Assembly: GCF_017745095.1 (NCBI RefSeq)
Contig: NZ_JAGHZZ010000008.1
Coordinates: 1 to 64,000 of the forward strand
Direction of reading: 5' to 3'
DNA from: Sporocytophaga sp.
GTDB taxonomy: Bacteria; Bacteroidota; Bacteroidia; Cytophagales; Cytophagaceae
DNA: 64,000 bases
The notes below the pieces were generated by a model. It made no database searches, was not told the DNA's origin, and worked only from the letters and a program-made list of their open reading frames with translations. This document shows, piece after piece, positions 36,117 through 44,948 of the stretch (its first letter is position 1; every line of letters starts with the position of its first letter). The position numbers were made by a program, and so were the translations under genes.

Positions 36117-36758
36117 ATGAATACAAGACAAGAAATTGATTTGAGTACCTATAAACGAAGAGGGATGCTTGAAATCTTTTCTAAAAAACTAATCCCTTTC
36201 GTAAGCACTTCAAGCAATATCGATATTACTAGGTTTAGAAAGAGCGTGAAAGAAAATAACCTTCGCTTTTTTGCCAGTATATGTTTTGCATTAAGTAAGG
36301 TAGCAAATGAAATACCTCAGTTCAGACACAGAATCATAGATAACAAACTTTATGAGTATTCCAGTATTGATCCGGGTTACACAGTTCTTCTGCCAGATAA
36401 TGAATTTTCCTTTTGTTCTACAAAGCATTCAACTGATTTCCCCACCTTCTATGCGAATGTGCTAAAGGATACAAGGGATGTCCTATCAGATAAGGATGAA
36501 TCCAATGGAGATAACAATCATCAGTTTTACATCACGAGTGTTCCATGGTTTTCTTTTACGTCATTAACTCATCCTTATGATCCTGTTAATGGAACCATAC
36601 CAATCATTGCTCTTGGCAAATACTTTGAGGAAAACGGCTCATATAAAATGCCTGTCGGACTTCAGATACACCATGGAGTCATGGATGGATATCATATGGG
36701 ATTATTTTATGAAAAATTGCAGAAAATGCTTGATGAACCAAGCTGGCTTATAAAATAA
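36117..36758 (+). CDS. Chloramphenicol acetyltransferase-like acetyltransferase
   Basis: This encodes 213 residues of the CAT fold. Visible: N-terminal RRGMLEIFSK, FALSKVANEIPQFRHRI, a central ITSVPWFSFTSLTHP and the catalytic HHGVMDG (HHxxxDG). Genuine CAT enzymes acetylate chloramphenicol; chromosomal CAT-like proteins with this motif often have other or unknown acceptors. No mobile element or resistance neighbour is present, so resistance should not be assumed. Confidence 0.85.
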   Translation: MNTRQEIDLSTYKRRGMLEIFSKKLIPFVSTSSNIDITRFRKSVKENNLRFFASICFALSKVANEIPQFRHRIIDNKLYEYSSIDPGYTVLLPDNEFSFCSTKHSTDFPTFYANVLKDTRDVLSDKDESNGDNNHQFYITSVPWFSFTSLTHPYDPVNGTIPIIALGKYFEENGSYKMPVGLQIHHGVMDGYHMGLFYEKLQKMLDEPSWLIK

Positions 36759-36854
36759 AACAAAGAGCAAGTTTCATTTGAAGGAAATTAAGAGACTATT
36801 AGACGGCCTTTTTTGTTTCCTTTAGGTTGACAATAGTATAGTAAAATTCAGTTT

Positions 36855-38528
36855 TTACTCCAGCATTTTTCTTAAATGATTTCTTAAAGAATTGGAGGCT
36901 TCAGGAAGGTCTATGATAATTTTTATGAATACCTTCTTGTTTTCAATAGAAAGCTCGTCTAATTTAATCTCCTCATTTTTCAGGAAACTCTGTAAATCTT
37001 GAGAAGTTAAAATCAATTGTTGAATTTCCAGATTGTACATGTCTTCTTCGACATCAGAAGACTCAATAAAGAACTCAGATGTTACTATCTCTGACAAAAG
37101 TCTCAGGATAGGAAAGAATGTTGTATCCTTTTCCTCCTTTTTCAAACCTTCAACCTTGGGAGGAATCAATAACATATCTGATGCTTTTACAATCCCTTTA
37201 CCAAAATAAAGTTCTGTATCAACCCCTGCATTACCAGCAAAAGCGGATGTAAATAATGCTTTACGTACTATTTCAACCTTTTGCCAACCTTCACTTAAAG
37301 CTTCAATTTCTTTATAATAAGTCTGATAATATAATGCAATAGCTGAAGCTATCTGAGGCGTAGCAGATGAGGTTCCAGCACCTGACAGGCTTACTTTATC
37401 TGTGCATCCAAACATTGCCCAAGGCAAATTGGGTGTAAAAGCAGCTATTGCCGTTCTCATGAATCGTCGAGGACCATAATTACCTTGCATGATCTTAACG
37501 TTGGGAATAAAATCAAATTTAAAGTAAGGAGTGTAATCATAAGTAACACCACAAGCCGCTATTACACGATTAAATCTGGCAGGATATACAAGTGTTCTAG
37601 GAGTAACTCCGCCAAAATTATTTCCAGCCGCCGTCACAATTATGATGCCCTTATCATATGCCTTATTGACTAGTTTTGCCCAATCTCTGGTTGGTGCGCC
37701 ACCCATGCTCATAGTAATAACATGGCATCGATTATGAGGATTATCATATAAAGTAATAATGTATTCGAGCGCTTCTTCAAATGCTTTACTTCTAAAAAGT
37801 ACGACTGAGCTTGCGATCCTGATTGGAACAATTTCAATCCCGTGCTCAGCAGAAAGGCCTAAAGTAACTGTAAAATTAAAAGTATTGTCAAATGATCTTC
37901 CAGCAAGGATACTTAGGGTCCCACATCCATGTCCACCATTCATACCACCGCCTTTGTCCTCTGCTGATCCAGTCTCACCTTCACCTGTAAAATTCTTTTC
38001 AAGATCTTTTCTGATCAATGATTTTGGATAAGTAATATGATCGGGATCATAACCTGTATCAAAGTGGGCAATACGTATAACGCTCTTTTCAGTACGCTGG
38101 CTTAGTATTTCAGCCACTTTATTTCTTGCAGATTCTAATTGAGAATAATCATCTTTTAAATGCCAAATCTGTTTTTCATCATTCAGTGGTCTGGTCCAGT
38201 TGTTATCATACTGAATTTCCTGAGTACAATAACGATCTGCTCCTCCGAACAACTCCTCCTTTTGACCTACCTGCACAGATGATCTCAAATTGGGGAAAGG
38301 TTCTTCGAGTGTATTACTATAGTCCGGCTCAATAAAATCTATGTCACCATTATTTTTATTCTCCCTGAAAATTTGGTGTGCCTTATCCCAATCATTTTCT
38401 TCTTGAAGAGCCACATTTAGATCTTTTTCTCCTAACTTAATAAAAGTAGGTTTTTCCTTTTCTTGATCAATGTGTTTCTTCTTATGGTCTTCCTGATGAA
38501 GGATCAAACCTTTGTAGTATACTTTCAT
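36855..38528 (-). CDS. Subtilisin-like (S8) serine protease without signal peptide
   Basis: This encodes 557 residues. A long N-terminal part (1-145) has no hydrophobic leader. The S8 domain has Asp157 in IAHFDTGYDPDH, His200 in GGHGCGT, Asn303 in AAGNNFGG and Ser387 in GTSSATPQ. The His box is unusual: a Cys follows the HG where most subtilases have Thr. The C-terminal 100 residues are helical and Glu/Lys-rich. No signal peptide is visible, so it may act in the cytoplasm or in an unusual export route. The catalytic set looks complete. Confidence 0.9.
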   Translation of the reverse strand: MKVYYKGLILHQEDHKKKHIDQEKEKPTFIKLGEKDLNVALQEENDWDKAHQIFRENKNNGDIDFIEPDYSNTLEEPFPNLRSSVQVGQKEELFGGADRYCTQEIQYDNNWTRPLNDEKQIWHLKDDYSQLESARNKVAEILSQRTEKSVIRIAHFDTGYDPDHITYPKSLIRKDLEKNFTGEGETGSAEDKGGGMNGGHGCGTLSILAGRSFDNTFNFTVTLGLSAEHGIEIVPIRIASSVVLFRSKAFEEALEYIITLYDNPHNRCHVITMSMGGAPTRDWAKLVNKAYDKGIIIVTAAGNNFGGVTPRTLVYPARFNRVIAACGVTYDYTPYFKFDFIPNVKIMQGNYGPRRFMRTAIAAFTPNLPWAMFGCTDKVSLSGAGTSSATPQIASAIALYYQTYYKEIEALSEGWQKVEIVRKALFTSAFAGNAGVDTELYFGKGIVKASDMLLIPPKVEGLKKEEKDTTFFPILRLLSEIVTSEFFIESSDVEEDMYNLEIQQLILTSQDLQSFLKNEEIKLDELSIENKKVFIKIIIDLPEASNSLRNHLRKMLE

Positions 38529-38722
38529 AGATCCAGGTTAAAATATTTTGGCTTTGTATATTTTTTAAAAAACAGAATACTCAAAACACTTATCCCAATA
38601 ACCTTTAATTATTAGAATATTTAACCCAAACTCTTTAAATCAAAAAATGATTATTAACTACAATTAATAAAAATATAGTTCAGAAATTTAAAAAAGAGAA
38701 ATTACAGCGTCACCAATAAAAA

Positions 38723-38743
38723 AAGCCTCGAAAATCGAGGCTT
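38723..38743 (-). terminator. Terminator after tRNA-Val
   Basis: An 8-bp perfect stem (38723-38730 with 38736-38743) is followed by T-rich sequence on the minus strand. Confidence 0.78.
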
Positions 38744-38750
38744 CTTTTTG

Positions 38751-38825
38751 TGGGACGTACTGGACTCGAACCAGTGGCCCCCACGTTGTCGACGTGATGC
38801 TCTGAACCAACTGAGCTAACATCCC
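38751..38825 (-). tRNA. tRNA-Val (GAC)
   Basis: A 75-nt cloverleaf including discriminator A73. Acceptor GGGATGT pairs with ACGTCCC (one T-G). D-arm GCTC/GAGC, anticodon stem TCACG/CGTGG and loop TCGACAA give anticodon GAC. The T-arm has GGTTCGAGTCC. Position 33 is C instead of the almost universal T. Confidence 0.93.
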
Positions 38826-38881
38826 ATAATCGTATGCGAATTACATATTATTTCTTTATAAATGCAAATTCAAAATTAACT

Positions 38882-40297
38882 CTAGGCATTTTTTCCTGAA
38901 GGATCCAACCTTAATTCACTCTGTCCTGAATAAGATTTCAAAGAAGGTATAAAAGACAATAATGTTATTCCAATGATGAATATTATGCCCAATGTCAAAG
39001 TACTTGGCCTCATGCTTCCCGTTATTTCTTCTAATACACCAAATAGGAATAAACCGAAAACACAAGAAAGTTTTTCAGCAATATCATAGAAACTAAAATA
39101 TGACGCATGGTCTGTCGTTTGCGGAGGAATCAGTTTGGCATAAGTGGATCTGGACATCGACTGAATTCCTCCCATTATAAAGCCAACCACTATTGCCAGC
39201 ATATAAAATTGTATGTCAGTCTTAACAAAGTATGCTGCGACACATACAAGAACCCATACAACATTAATGTAACGAAGAGTACTGATATTGCCTATTTTAT
39301 CTGAAAGTTTTGCACTCAAGTTTGCACCTACAATGGCGAGAAGCTGGATAATAAGGATAACAATTATCAACTCACTCATCTTAAGGTTAAGTTCTCCTTC
39401 TGCAAATATTACTGCCATGTACATAACAGTCTGAACTCCCAGATTGTAGAAGAAAAATCCCGGTAGGAAAATCTTAAGATATTTTTCTTTTCTCACTTCT
39501 GAAAGTACTTGGCTAAGCTCCTTAAATCCACTCCATAGCCAATTTCCTTTACTTTCTTTTTTATAAACATTAGAAGGCAAATAATAAAAAGAATATTGAG
39601 CAAACGCAAACCACCACACTCCTACAGACAGAAATGAAATTCTCGAAGCCAACCCTGCATAGTATGATTTCGCCTGCTCCATGGCTACTGTTTCATTAAG
39701 ACCTGTTGACATCAATTCATTTACCTTTCCGCTAAGATTAAAATACAGATCCGGCATAGTGAGCATTGTAATATTAAACACAAGAAGTAACACACTACCA
39801 ATATACCCCATTGCAAAACCTTTTGCACTTAATCTGTCATACTGATCTTCAGTCGCTATTTCAGGGAGAAATGAATTATAAAATACTATACTGCCGCTAT
39901 ATCCCAGACCAGCTGTTATGAATGCAAGTACTGAGGTTGTTAATGTAAATTGTGATAATACACCTGCATCTTTATGAAAAAAATAAAGATATACACACCC
40001 CAGACTTCCCAAGTAACAGAACAATTGCATAAAAAACTTTTTCTTGCCAGTATTGTCCGCAATTGGAGTTAAAATTGGACTTAAAATAGCTGCAAGCAAA
40101 AAAACCACTGCGAGGGAAAATGAATATAACGCTGAACTATAAAACTCAAATCCCAGAAAATTTACTTTATTTGGCCTTTCTGGCATAATAGCAGCATAAT
40201 AGCTCGGAAATATGGCTGTTGTTATAGTCAGATTGTAAGCAGAATTCGCCCAGTCATACATACACCATGCATTCTGTATTTTTTTATTATTTTTCAT
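38882..40297 (-). CDS. MFS transporter, Atg22/UMF1 type
   Basis: This encodes 471 residues with about 12 membrane helices. The N-terminus NAWCMYDWANSAYNL and the RLSAKGFAMGYIGSVLLL loop are typical of the UMF1 (Atg22-like) MFS branch. A later GGIQSMSRSTYAKLIP segment also fits. The substrate is unknown; vacuolar amino-acid export by Atg22 in yeast is only a distant hint. It diverges from the ABC ATPase gene. Confidence 0.9.
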   Translation of the reverse strand: MKNNKKIQNAWCMYDWANSAYNLTITTAIFPSYYAAIMPERPNKVNFLGFEFYSSALYSFSLAVVFLLAAILSPILTPIADNTGKKKFFMQLFCYLGSLGCVYLYFFHKDAGVLSQFTLTTSVLAFITAGLGYSGSIVFYNSFLPEIATEDQYDRLSAKGFAMGYIGSVLLLVFNITMLTMPDLYFNLSGKVNELMSTGLNETVAMEQAKSYYAGLASRISFLSVGVWWFAFAQYSFYYLPSNVYKKESKGNWLWSGFKELSQVLSEVRKEKYLKIFLPGFFFYNLGVQTVMYMAVIFAEGELNLKMSELIIVILIIQLLAIVGANLSAKLSDKIGNISTLRYINVVWVLVCVAAYFVKTDIQFYMLAIVVGFIMGGIQSMSRSTYAKLIPPQTTDHASYFSFYDIAEKLSCVFGLFLFGVLEEITGSMRPSTLTLGIIFIIGITLLSFIPSLKSYSGQSELRLDPSGKNA

Positions 40298-40432
40298 TGA
40301 TATCTAGCGGATTATTTAATCTACTGTGGGTTTATTACCGGGATTTGCTCAATTAATTTACTTGCAAAATAAGAAAAAAGGGATAAATGGTTTACCTTGG
40401 TTTCTTATTAATTTAATACATCATTTTACGTA

Positions 40433-41443
40433 ATGTCCTTTCTTAAGGTATCAAATCTTTCTAAAAAATACGCAAATCAGTCTGAATCTGCAGTAACAGA
40501 TATATCTTTTGAATGCAATGAGGGTGAATTCATTGCAATAGTTGGTGAAAATGGTTCCGGAAAATCATCTCTGTTAAAACTCATCAATGGATTAATTGAA
40601 CCGGATGAAGGAAGTGTTTTTCTTGAAGGAAAAAAAGTAAAAGGTCCTTCTGAAAACCTTGTCCCGGGGCACCCTGACATAAAGCTACTGTTTCAGGAAT
40701 TCAATCTTTTCCCAAAACATACTGTAAAAGAAAATATCATCTATCAACTGAGGTACTTTTCCAAGGCTGCTCAGGAAGAACGGCTGAATGAGCTTATTAA
40801 AGTCTGTAAACTTGAAGGCCTAGAAAATAAACTTCCCTCTGAGCTTTCGGGCGGTCAGCAACAAAGAGTTGCATTGGCTAGAGCAATGTCGGACCGCCCA
40901 AAACTTCTGTTAATGGATGAGCCTTTCAGCAATCTGGATGTAATGCTGAAAGACCAGATTAAAATACAGGTGCTTGATCATTTAAGAAGCGAAGGTCAAA
41001 CCATGATATTTATTACACATGACCTTCAGGATGCACTCAGTCTTGCAGACAAGATTATGATTATGAGGGCCGGACAAATAGTACAGCTTGATATCCCGGA
41101 AAAAATTTATGAGAAGCCGGTTGATGAATATTCGGCTTATCTATTTGGAAAGGTAAATATTTTTGATGCTGAAGAATTTCTTCAAACTACAGGTATTTCA
41201 GGATGCAAACCAACAAAATCAAAGATCAGTATCAGGCCGGAGCATTTCAGTATAACTAGAGAAGACAAAGGTGATTTCAAAGCTATCGTTGAAAGAATTT
41301 ATTACAGAGGTGACAGCTATGAAATTGTTGCTACTGTAAAAAATAAAATTACAATACGTATTAATACCCGAAAAAAGGATATACTTCAGGGTAATGAGAT
41401 AGCTATAAAATTAAGCAAATCCAAAATTCATTTTGTGGATTGA
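40433..41443 (+). CDS. ABC transporter ATP-binding protein with TOBE domain (orphan)
   Basis: This encodes 336 residues. ABC domain about 1-240: Walker A VGENGSGKSS, Q-loop FQEFNLF, signature LSGGQQQRVALARAM, Walker B LLLMDEPFSNLD and switch His in ITHD. The C-terminal TOBE-like region (about 260-336) has SIRPEHF, typical of the PotA/MalK/CysA group. No permease or binding protein lies nearby, so its partners are elsewhere. Probably imports an anion, polyamine or sugar. Confidence 0.92.
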   Translation: MSFLKVSNLSKKYANQSESAVTDISFECNEGEFIAIVGENGSGKSSLLKLINGLIEPDEGSVFLEGKKVKGPSENLVPGHPDIKLLFQEFNLFPKHTVKENIIYQLRYFSKAAQEERLNELIKVCKLEGLENKLPSELSGGQQQRVALARAMSDRPKLLLMDEPFSNLDVMLKDQIKIQVLDHLRSEGQTMIFITHDLQDALSLADKIMIMRAGQIVQLDIPEKIYEKPVDEYSAYLFGKVNIFDAEEFLQTTGISGCKPTKSKISIRPEHFSITREDKGDFKAIVERIYYRGDSYEIVATVKNKITIRINTRKKDILQGNEIAIKLSKSKIHFVD

Positions 41444-41450
41444 AATTGTA

Positions 41451-41471
41451 GAGACGCCATGCTGGCGTCTC
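41451..41471. repeat. Palindromic repeat GAGACGCCA-type, copy 1
   Basis: A 9-bp perfect hairpin (GAGACGCCA, loop TGC, TGGCGTCTC) lies 7 bp after the ABC ATPase stop and is flanked by TGTA. It can terminate transcription on the plus strand. Confidence 0.75.
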
Positions 41472-41558
41472 CCTATCCACCACGTGCTACATTTAATTTA
41501 TCCCCTATATTGAACGTTATTTGCTAGAGTTCAGATGTCGTTCATTAGCATAATTTTT

Positions 41559-41579
41559 GAGACGCCAGCATGGCGACTC
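41559..41579. repeat. Palindromic repeat GAGACGCCA-type, copy 2, inverted
   Basis: The inverted copy of the repeat at 41451, with one stem mismatch (GACTC for GTCTC). It sits at the 3' end of the DUF4349 gene and can terminate it on the minus strand. The two copies face each other across about 90 bp. Confidence 0.75.
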
Positions 41580-42388
41580 TACACCATTCTTTTTCTATTC
41601 ACTATAAATAAGACAACAGCTCCAACAACTAGCAATAAAGGCCATACATAAGCCATTCCTACTGCGAGACTTAAAACTCCATTCCATCCTGTACTGAAGG
41701 CTTCTTTAAATCGTACAAGGATACCGACCTCGGTCATTTCGGGCTCAGGAACATATTCAACCTTTTGATAAAATTTTACAACTATCGTACTATAGCTAAC
41801 CTGATCTTTCAGAAAATTCAGCCGGTCTACCTTTGCTTCAATTTCTTCGTGAAGGGATGCTATCTGCTGTTCTGCGAGCAGAACTTCCTCCAGAGTTTTG
41901 GCATTATGCCTCAACAGTTCAATATACCTTTGTTCAACCTCACGCTTGGCTTTTAGTCTGGAGGCTACATCTACAAATTCACCGGATACATCTTCCGAGG
42001 TTATCGTTTTCTCATTCATAAACAAGGCCTCCTTTGAAAGTATTCTGATCATTGTATCAAAAGCAGAAGACGGAATGCGAAGAATCATTTTATTCGAATG
42101 TTCATAATTACCGGTTAGTAACTCTGAGCTTTCTACAAAGCCATTCAACTGATTTACCTGAACTTCCAGATGATCTGTTGTCTTTTGAAGGTCCTTTGTT
42201 TCAAACCTGATATTGGCTTTGCGTATGATTTTCCCTGGATCCTTAATATGAATATCTTTTTTTACATCAATAGATGCAATCTCCTGCGATTGGGCCGCAA
42301 CATCTGCCGCTTCAGCCTTTTCTTCTTTTTGAGCACAGGAGGAAAATACATTAACAAAGAATAATGAGATAGCTATGATTCGTTTCAT
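41579..42388 (-). CDS. DUF4349 lipoprotein
   Basis: The ATG at 42386-42388 (MKRIIAISLFFVNVFSSC) gives 269 residues with lipobox FSSC; a longer frame to 42448 would put the signal peptide inside the protein and is rejected. DUF4349 features: IRKANIRFETKDL, a central coiled coil (about 135-200) and a C-terminal membrane helix (about 238-262). The protein could thus be held at both ends. Family function is unknown. It follows the small Glu-rich lipoprotein gene on the same strand. Confidence 0.85.
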   Translation of the reverse strand: MKRIIAISLFFVNVFSSCAQKEEKAEAADVAAQSQEIASIDVKKDIHIKDPGKIIRKANIRFETKDLQKTTDHLEVQVNQLNGFVESSELLTGNYEHSNKMILRIPSSAFDTMIRILSKEALFMNEKTITSEDVSGEFVDVASRLKAKREVEQRYIELLRHNAKTLEEVLLAEQQIASLHEEIEAKVDRLNFLKDQVSYSTIVVKFYQKVEYVPEPEMTEVGILVRFKEAFSTGWNGVLSLAVGMAYVWPLLLVVGAVVLFIVNRKRMV

Positions 42389-42421
42389 AATTAATACCTT
42401 TAAAAAGACCATAAGAAAAAA

Positions 42422-42446
42422 GTCTTCCGGAAAAAATCCGGAAGAC
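42422..42446 (-). terminator. Terminator after small lipoprotein gene
   Basis: A 10-bp perfect stem (42422-42431 with 42437-42446), loop AAAAA, is followed on the minus strand by a T6 run. It separates the small lipoprotein from DUF4349. Confidence 0.82.
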
Positions 42447-42462
42447 AACAGTAAAAAATATG

Positions 42463-42699
42463 CTATTTAGTAGCCGGCGCATCACTGTTCATTTCTTTCG
42501 GAGCGCTTTCTGGTTCTGCCTTAACAAGCGAATCTTCTTTGGGAGCCTGAATCTCTGAAGAGTCAATTTCCTCAACACTTGCTTTTTGTGTAGTGTCACC
42601 TGGATTTTCTATTTTACCATGTTCATTATTGAATAAAGAATCACAGGAAGTAAGTGAACAAGAAGCAGCTATAGCTGCAAGGATCATTAAATTTCTCAT
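42463..42699 (-). CDS. Small acidic lipoprotein
   Basis: This encodes 78 residues. The signal peptide ends in the lipobox LTSC (Cys19). The mature part is short and disordered, rich in Glu, Pro, Asp and Ser, ending in DAPATK. I recognise no family. It diverges from the ECF sigma gene (240 bp apart) and is terminated by the hairpin at 42422. Confidence 0.7.
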   Translation of the reverse strand: MRNLMILAAIAASCSLTSCDSLFNNEHGKIENPGDTTQKASVEEIDSSEIQAPKEDSLVKAEPESAPKEMNSDAPATK

Positions 42700-42939
42700 A
42701 GGTGTATTTGTTAAATTTTACACTTCATCCAAAATTTATTTCAGGGTAACCCGTATAAAAAAAATATTTTAAAATTGGGTTACCTGATTTTCGTTTGTGT
42801 ATTAAAAGGGCAAAACTTTAACTGGGATTAAGCAATAAAAAATTTAAATTTTAATCAATCCATTAGAAGATTTAATCAATGATGGGATAAATGATTAACA
42901 GGATTTTTCAAGGGCTAATACTTATTTTAGATTTAAAAA

Positions 42940-43515
42940 ATGAGCTTTATTTCTGATGAGAAGCTAATCGAAGGAATGTATAATCCTTCTTCCGGGGCGC
43001 TGGAAATTCTTTACAAAAGACATTTTCCCATGATCAACCGGATGGTGATAAAAAACAATGGTTCGGAAAATGAAGCCATGGACATTTACCAGGAAGCATT
43101 TATTATATTCTATGAAAAATTGAAGACTGAAAATTTTAAACTTCAATGTCAGGCAAAAACATTCTTGTATTCTATTTGCAGAAATCTTTGGCTGAAAAAG
43201 CTGACAGAAAAGAAACGTTTTCCTGCAATCACAAACGAATCAGAAAATTTTATTTCTGTAGAAGATTCAATTCTGGAAGCTGAATATAGAGAAAATGATT
43301 TCCTTAAGTTGCAATCTGCATTGAACCTTATAGGAGAACCTTGCAAGGGTTTACTTGAGGACTTCTATCTGCACCAGAAGTCGATGGAAGAAATAAGGAT
43401 AAAATTCCAATATACCAATGCAGACAATGCTAAAAACCAGAAATACAAATGTCTTCAAAGGTTAAAAAAATTATTCTTCAACCAATCTAAAGAAACAGAA
43501 AGTTATGAAGCCTGA
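42940..43515 (+). CDS. ECF-type RNA polymerase sigma factor
   Basis: This encodes 191 residues. Region 2 (about 15-85): LYKRHFPMINRM, DIYQEAFIIFYEKL and TFLYSICRNLWLKKL. Region 4 (about 125-185): a weaker helix-turn-helix around MEEIRIKFQYTNADNAKNQKYKCLQRL. ECF sigmas direct RNA polymerase to stress-type promoters and are held by anti-sigma factors. The next gene overlaps this one by 11 bases, so the pair is translationally coupled. Bacteroidota ECF sigmas are often linked to FecR or zinc anti-sigmas; here the partner is a protease fusion. Confidence 0.92.
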   Translation: MSFISDEKLIEGMYNPSSGALEILYKRHFPMINRMVIKNNGSENEAMDIYQEAFIIFYEKLKTENFKLQCQAKTFLYSICRNLWLKKLTEKKRFPAITNESENFISVEDSILEAEYRENDFLKLQSALNLIGEPCKGLLEDFYLHQKSMEEIRIKFQYTNADNAKNQKYKCLQRLKKLFFNQSKETESYEA

Positions 43516-44500
43516 ATTATGGGATGAGATTGAAAGATTTCTTAAAGGAGAATTAAATCCTTTGGAAACGTCAGCGTTTCAGGCTAAGCTAAAGTCTGAT
43601 TCCGCATTCAGAGAGAAGTTTGAGCAACATAAGGAATTACTAAATACCTTTCAGCGGTATTCAGAAAGACAAACACTGCAAAAAAGGTTGAATACTATTC
43701 CATTGAAAAAGGAAGGTAGCAAATTCAGACTAAATGTAAAAACATATGCAGTGGCTGCGTCGCTGACCTCTTTATTTACATTAGTCGGTGGTTATTTCTA
43801 TTTGAAATCAAATAACAATAATGCTGAATACAAAGCCTTGAAAAAAGATGTTGACCACATCAGAACATGGCAGCAGGTCATTACTCAAAAGCTTAATACT
43901 CCAAGCTATAATGCATCTGTTACCGGTCTGCTTTTAAACAGAAAGGGCTATATTCTCACAACTGCGCACGGTTTGAAAGGAGCGGACAAAATAGAAGTTG
44001 AAAACAATTCAGGATCTTTCAGCGCCAAACTCATTAAGCTTGATGAGTTTAACGATCTTGCATTGTTAAAAATTTCAGATACCCTGACAAACTTACCGGT
44101 CCCGAATTATAGCCTGTTTACAAAGGCACCCGAAATTGTTGAAAAATCCTTTATACTTGGCTATCCAGATAAGGATATGGTTTATGGAGAAGGCGTAATC
44201 GTTTGCACCAATGGCTTTAATGGAGATACCACTTCTTTTCAATTGAATATATTTGCAAACCCAGGAAACAGCGGGAGCCCTGTATTCAACGATAAGGGTG
44301 AATTGATAGGGATAATTAAAGGAAAACCAAAAGATTCCCCAGGAGCCTCTTATGCAGTCAAAGGTGAATTTATTCAAGAATTTATTAAAAGCTCAAAAGA
44401 AGACTTAAAATTAAACAGAAGAAACAAGCTTAAATCATTGAATAGAAAGGACAAAGCTAAGCAGCTTGAAAAGTGTATTTATAGGGTGAAGATTTATTAA
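43505..44500 (+). CDS. Anti-sigma-like membrane protein fused to periplasmic trypsin-like protease
   Basis: This encodes 331 residues. Residues 1-75 are helical and match the pattern of Bacteroidota anti-sigma N-termini (ELWDEIERFLKGELNPLETSAF); no zinc His/Cys set is seen. A single membrane helix spans 79-100. After a coiled linker, residues 135-295 form an S1C trypsin-like domain with His155 (LTTAHGL), Asp184 (EFNDLALLKI) and Ser256 (PGNSGSP). No PDZ domain follows; a basic tail (296-331) ends the protein. The overlap with the sigma gene and the topology suggest a membrane-bound anti-sigma whose outer part is a protease. This role is inferred; an ordinary anchored HtrA-like protease is the alternative. 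Confidence 0.85.
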   Translation: MKPELWDEIERFLKGELNPLETSAFQAKLKSDSAFREKFEQHKELLNTFQRYSERQTLQKRLNTIPLKKEGSKFRLNVKTYAVAASLTSLFTLVGGYFYLKSNNNNAEYKALKKDVDHIRTWQQVITQKLNTPSYNASVTGLLLNRKGYILTTAHGLKGADKIEVENNSGSFSAKLIKLDEFNDLALLKISDTLTNLPVPNYSLFTKAPEIVEKSFILGYPDKDMVYGEGVIVCTNGFNGDTTSFQLNIFANPGNSGSPVFNDKGELIGIIKGKPKDSPGASYAVKGEFIQEFIKSSKEDLKLNRRNKLKSLNRKDKAKQLEKCIYRVKIY

Positions 44501-44588
44501 AAAGATTCCAATTGCGATATAAGTAAAATTTAAGTTATTTGAACTTCAAACAATATATCAATTGTTTGAATGAAGATCGAAATACAAC

Positions 44589-44948
44589 ATGAACGACATC
44601 TCCAACAAAGAAGATATCAAGACATTGGTAGATCGCTTTTATGAAAAAGTAAACAGTGATGAATTGCTATCTCCCATATTTAACGATCATGCTGAAGTGG
44701 ACTGGCCAGAACATCTTCCAACTATGTATGACTTCTGGAACAGCCTTCTTTTTGGTTCTATGGAGTACAAAGGACAGCCCTTTCCAAAACATATGACTTT
44801 GCCTGTAACGAAAGAGTATTTTGAAAGATGGATACAGCTATTTACTGCTACATTAGAAGAAAACTTTGTGGGACCTAAGGCAGATGAAGCGTTAGCAAGA
44901 GCTATGAACATTGCCAGAGTATTTATGACTAAAATGGGCTTATTGTAA
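44589..44948 (+). CDS. Group III truncated hemoglobin
   Basis: This encodes 119 residues, short for a globin. Typical group III motifs: VDRFYEKVNSDELLSPIFN, DWPEHLPTMYDFWNSLLFG, FPKHMTLPVTKEYFERWIQLF. The proximal His is probably in the KHMTLPVT/ERW region. It binds heme and likely O2, NO or redox ligands. The last 9 bases overlap the 3' end of the convergent phosphodiesterase gene. Confidence 0.92.
   Translation: MNDISNKEDIKTLVDRFYEKVNSDELLSPIFNDHAEVDWPEHLPTMYDFWNSLLFGSMEYKGQPFPKHMTLPVTKEYFERWIQLFTATLEENFVGPKADEALARAMNIARVFMTKMGLL

Noticed and set aside
36117-36758. Chloramphenicol resistance gene
   Set aside because: CAT fold and motif are present, but the context is chromosomal and no resistance neighbour exists; substrate is unknown.
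41458-41579. Insertion sequence
   Set aside because: The 128-bp stretch between and including the palindromes has no transposase; treated as repeats.
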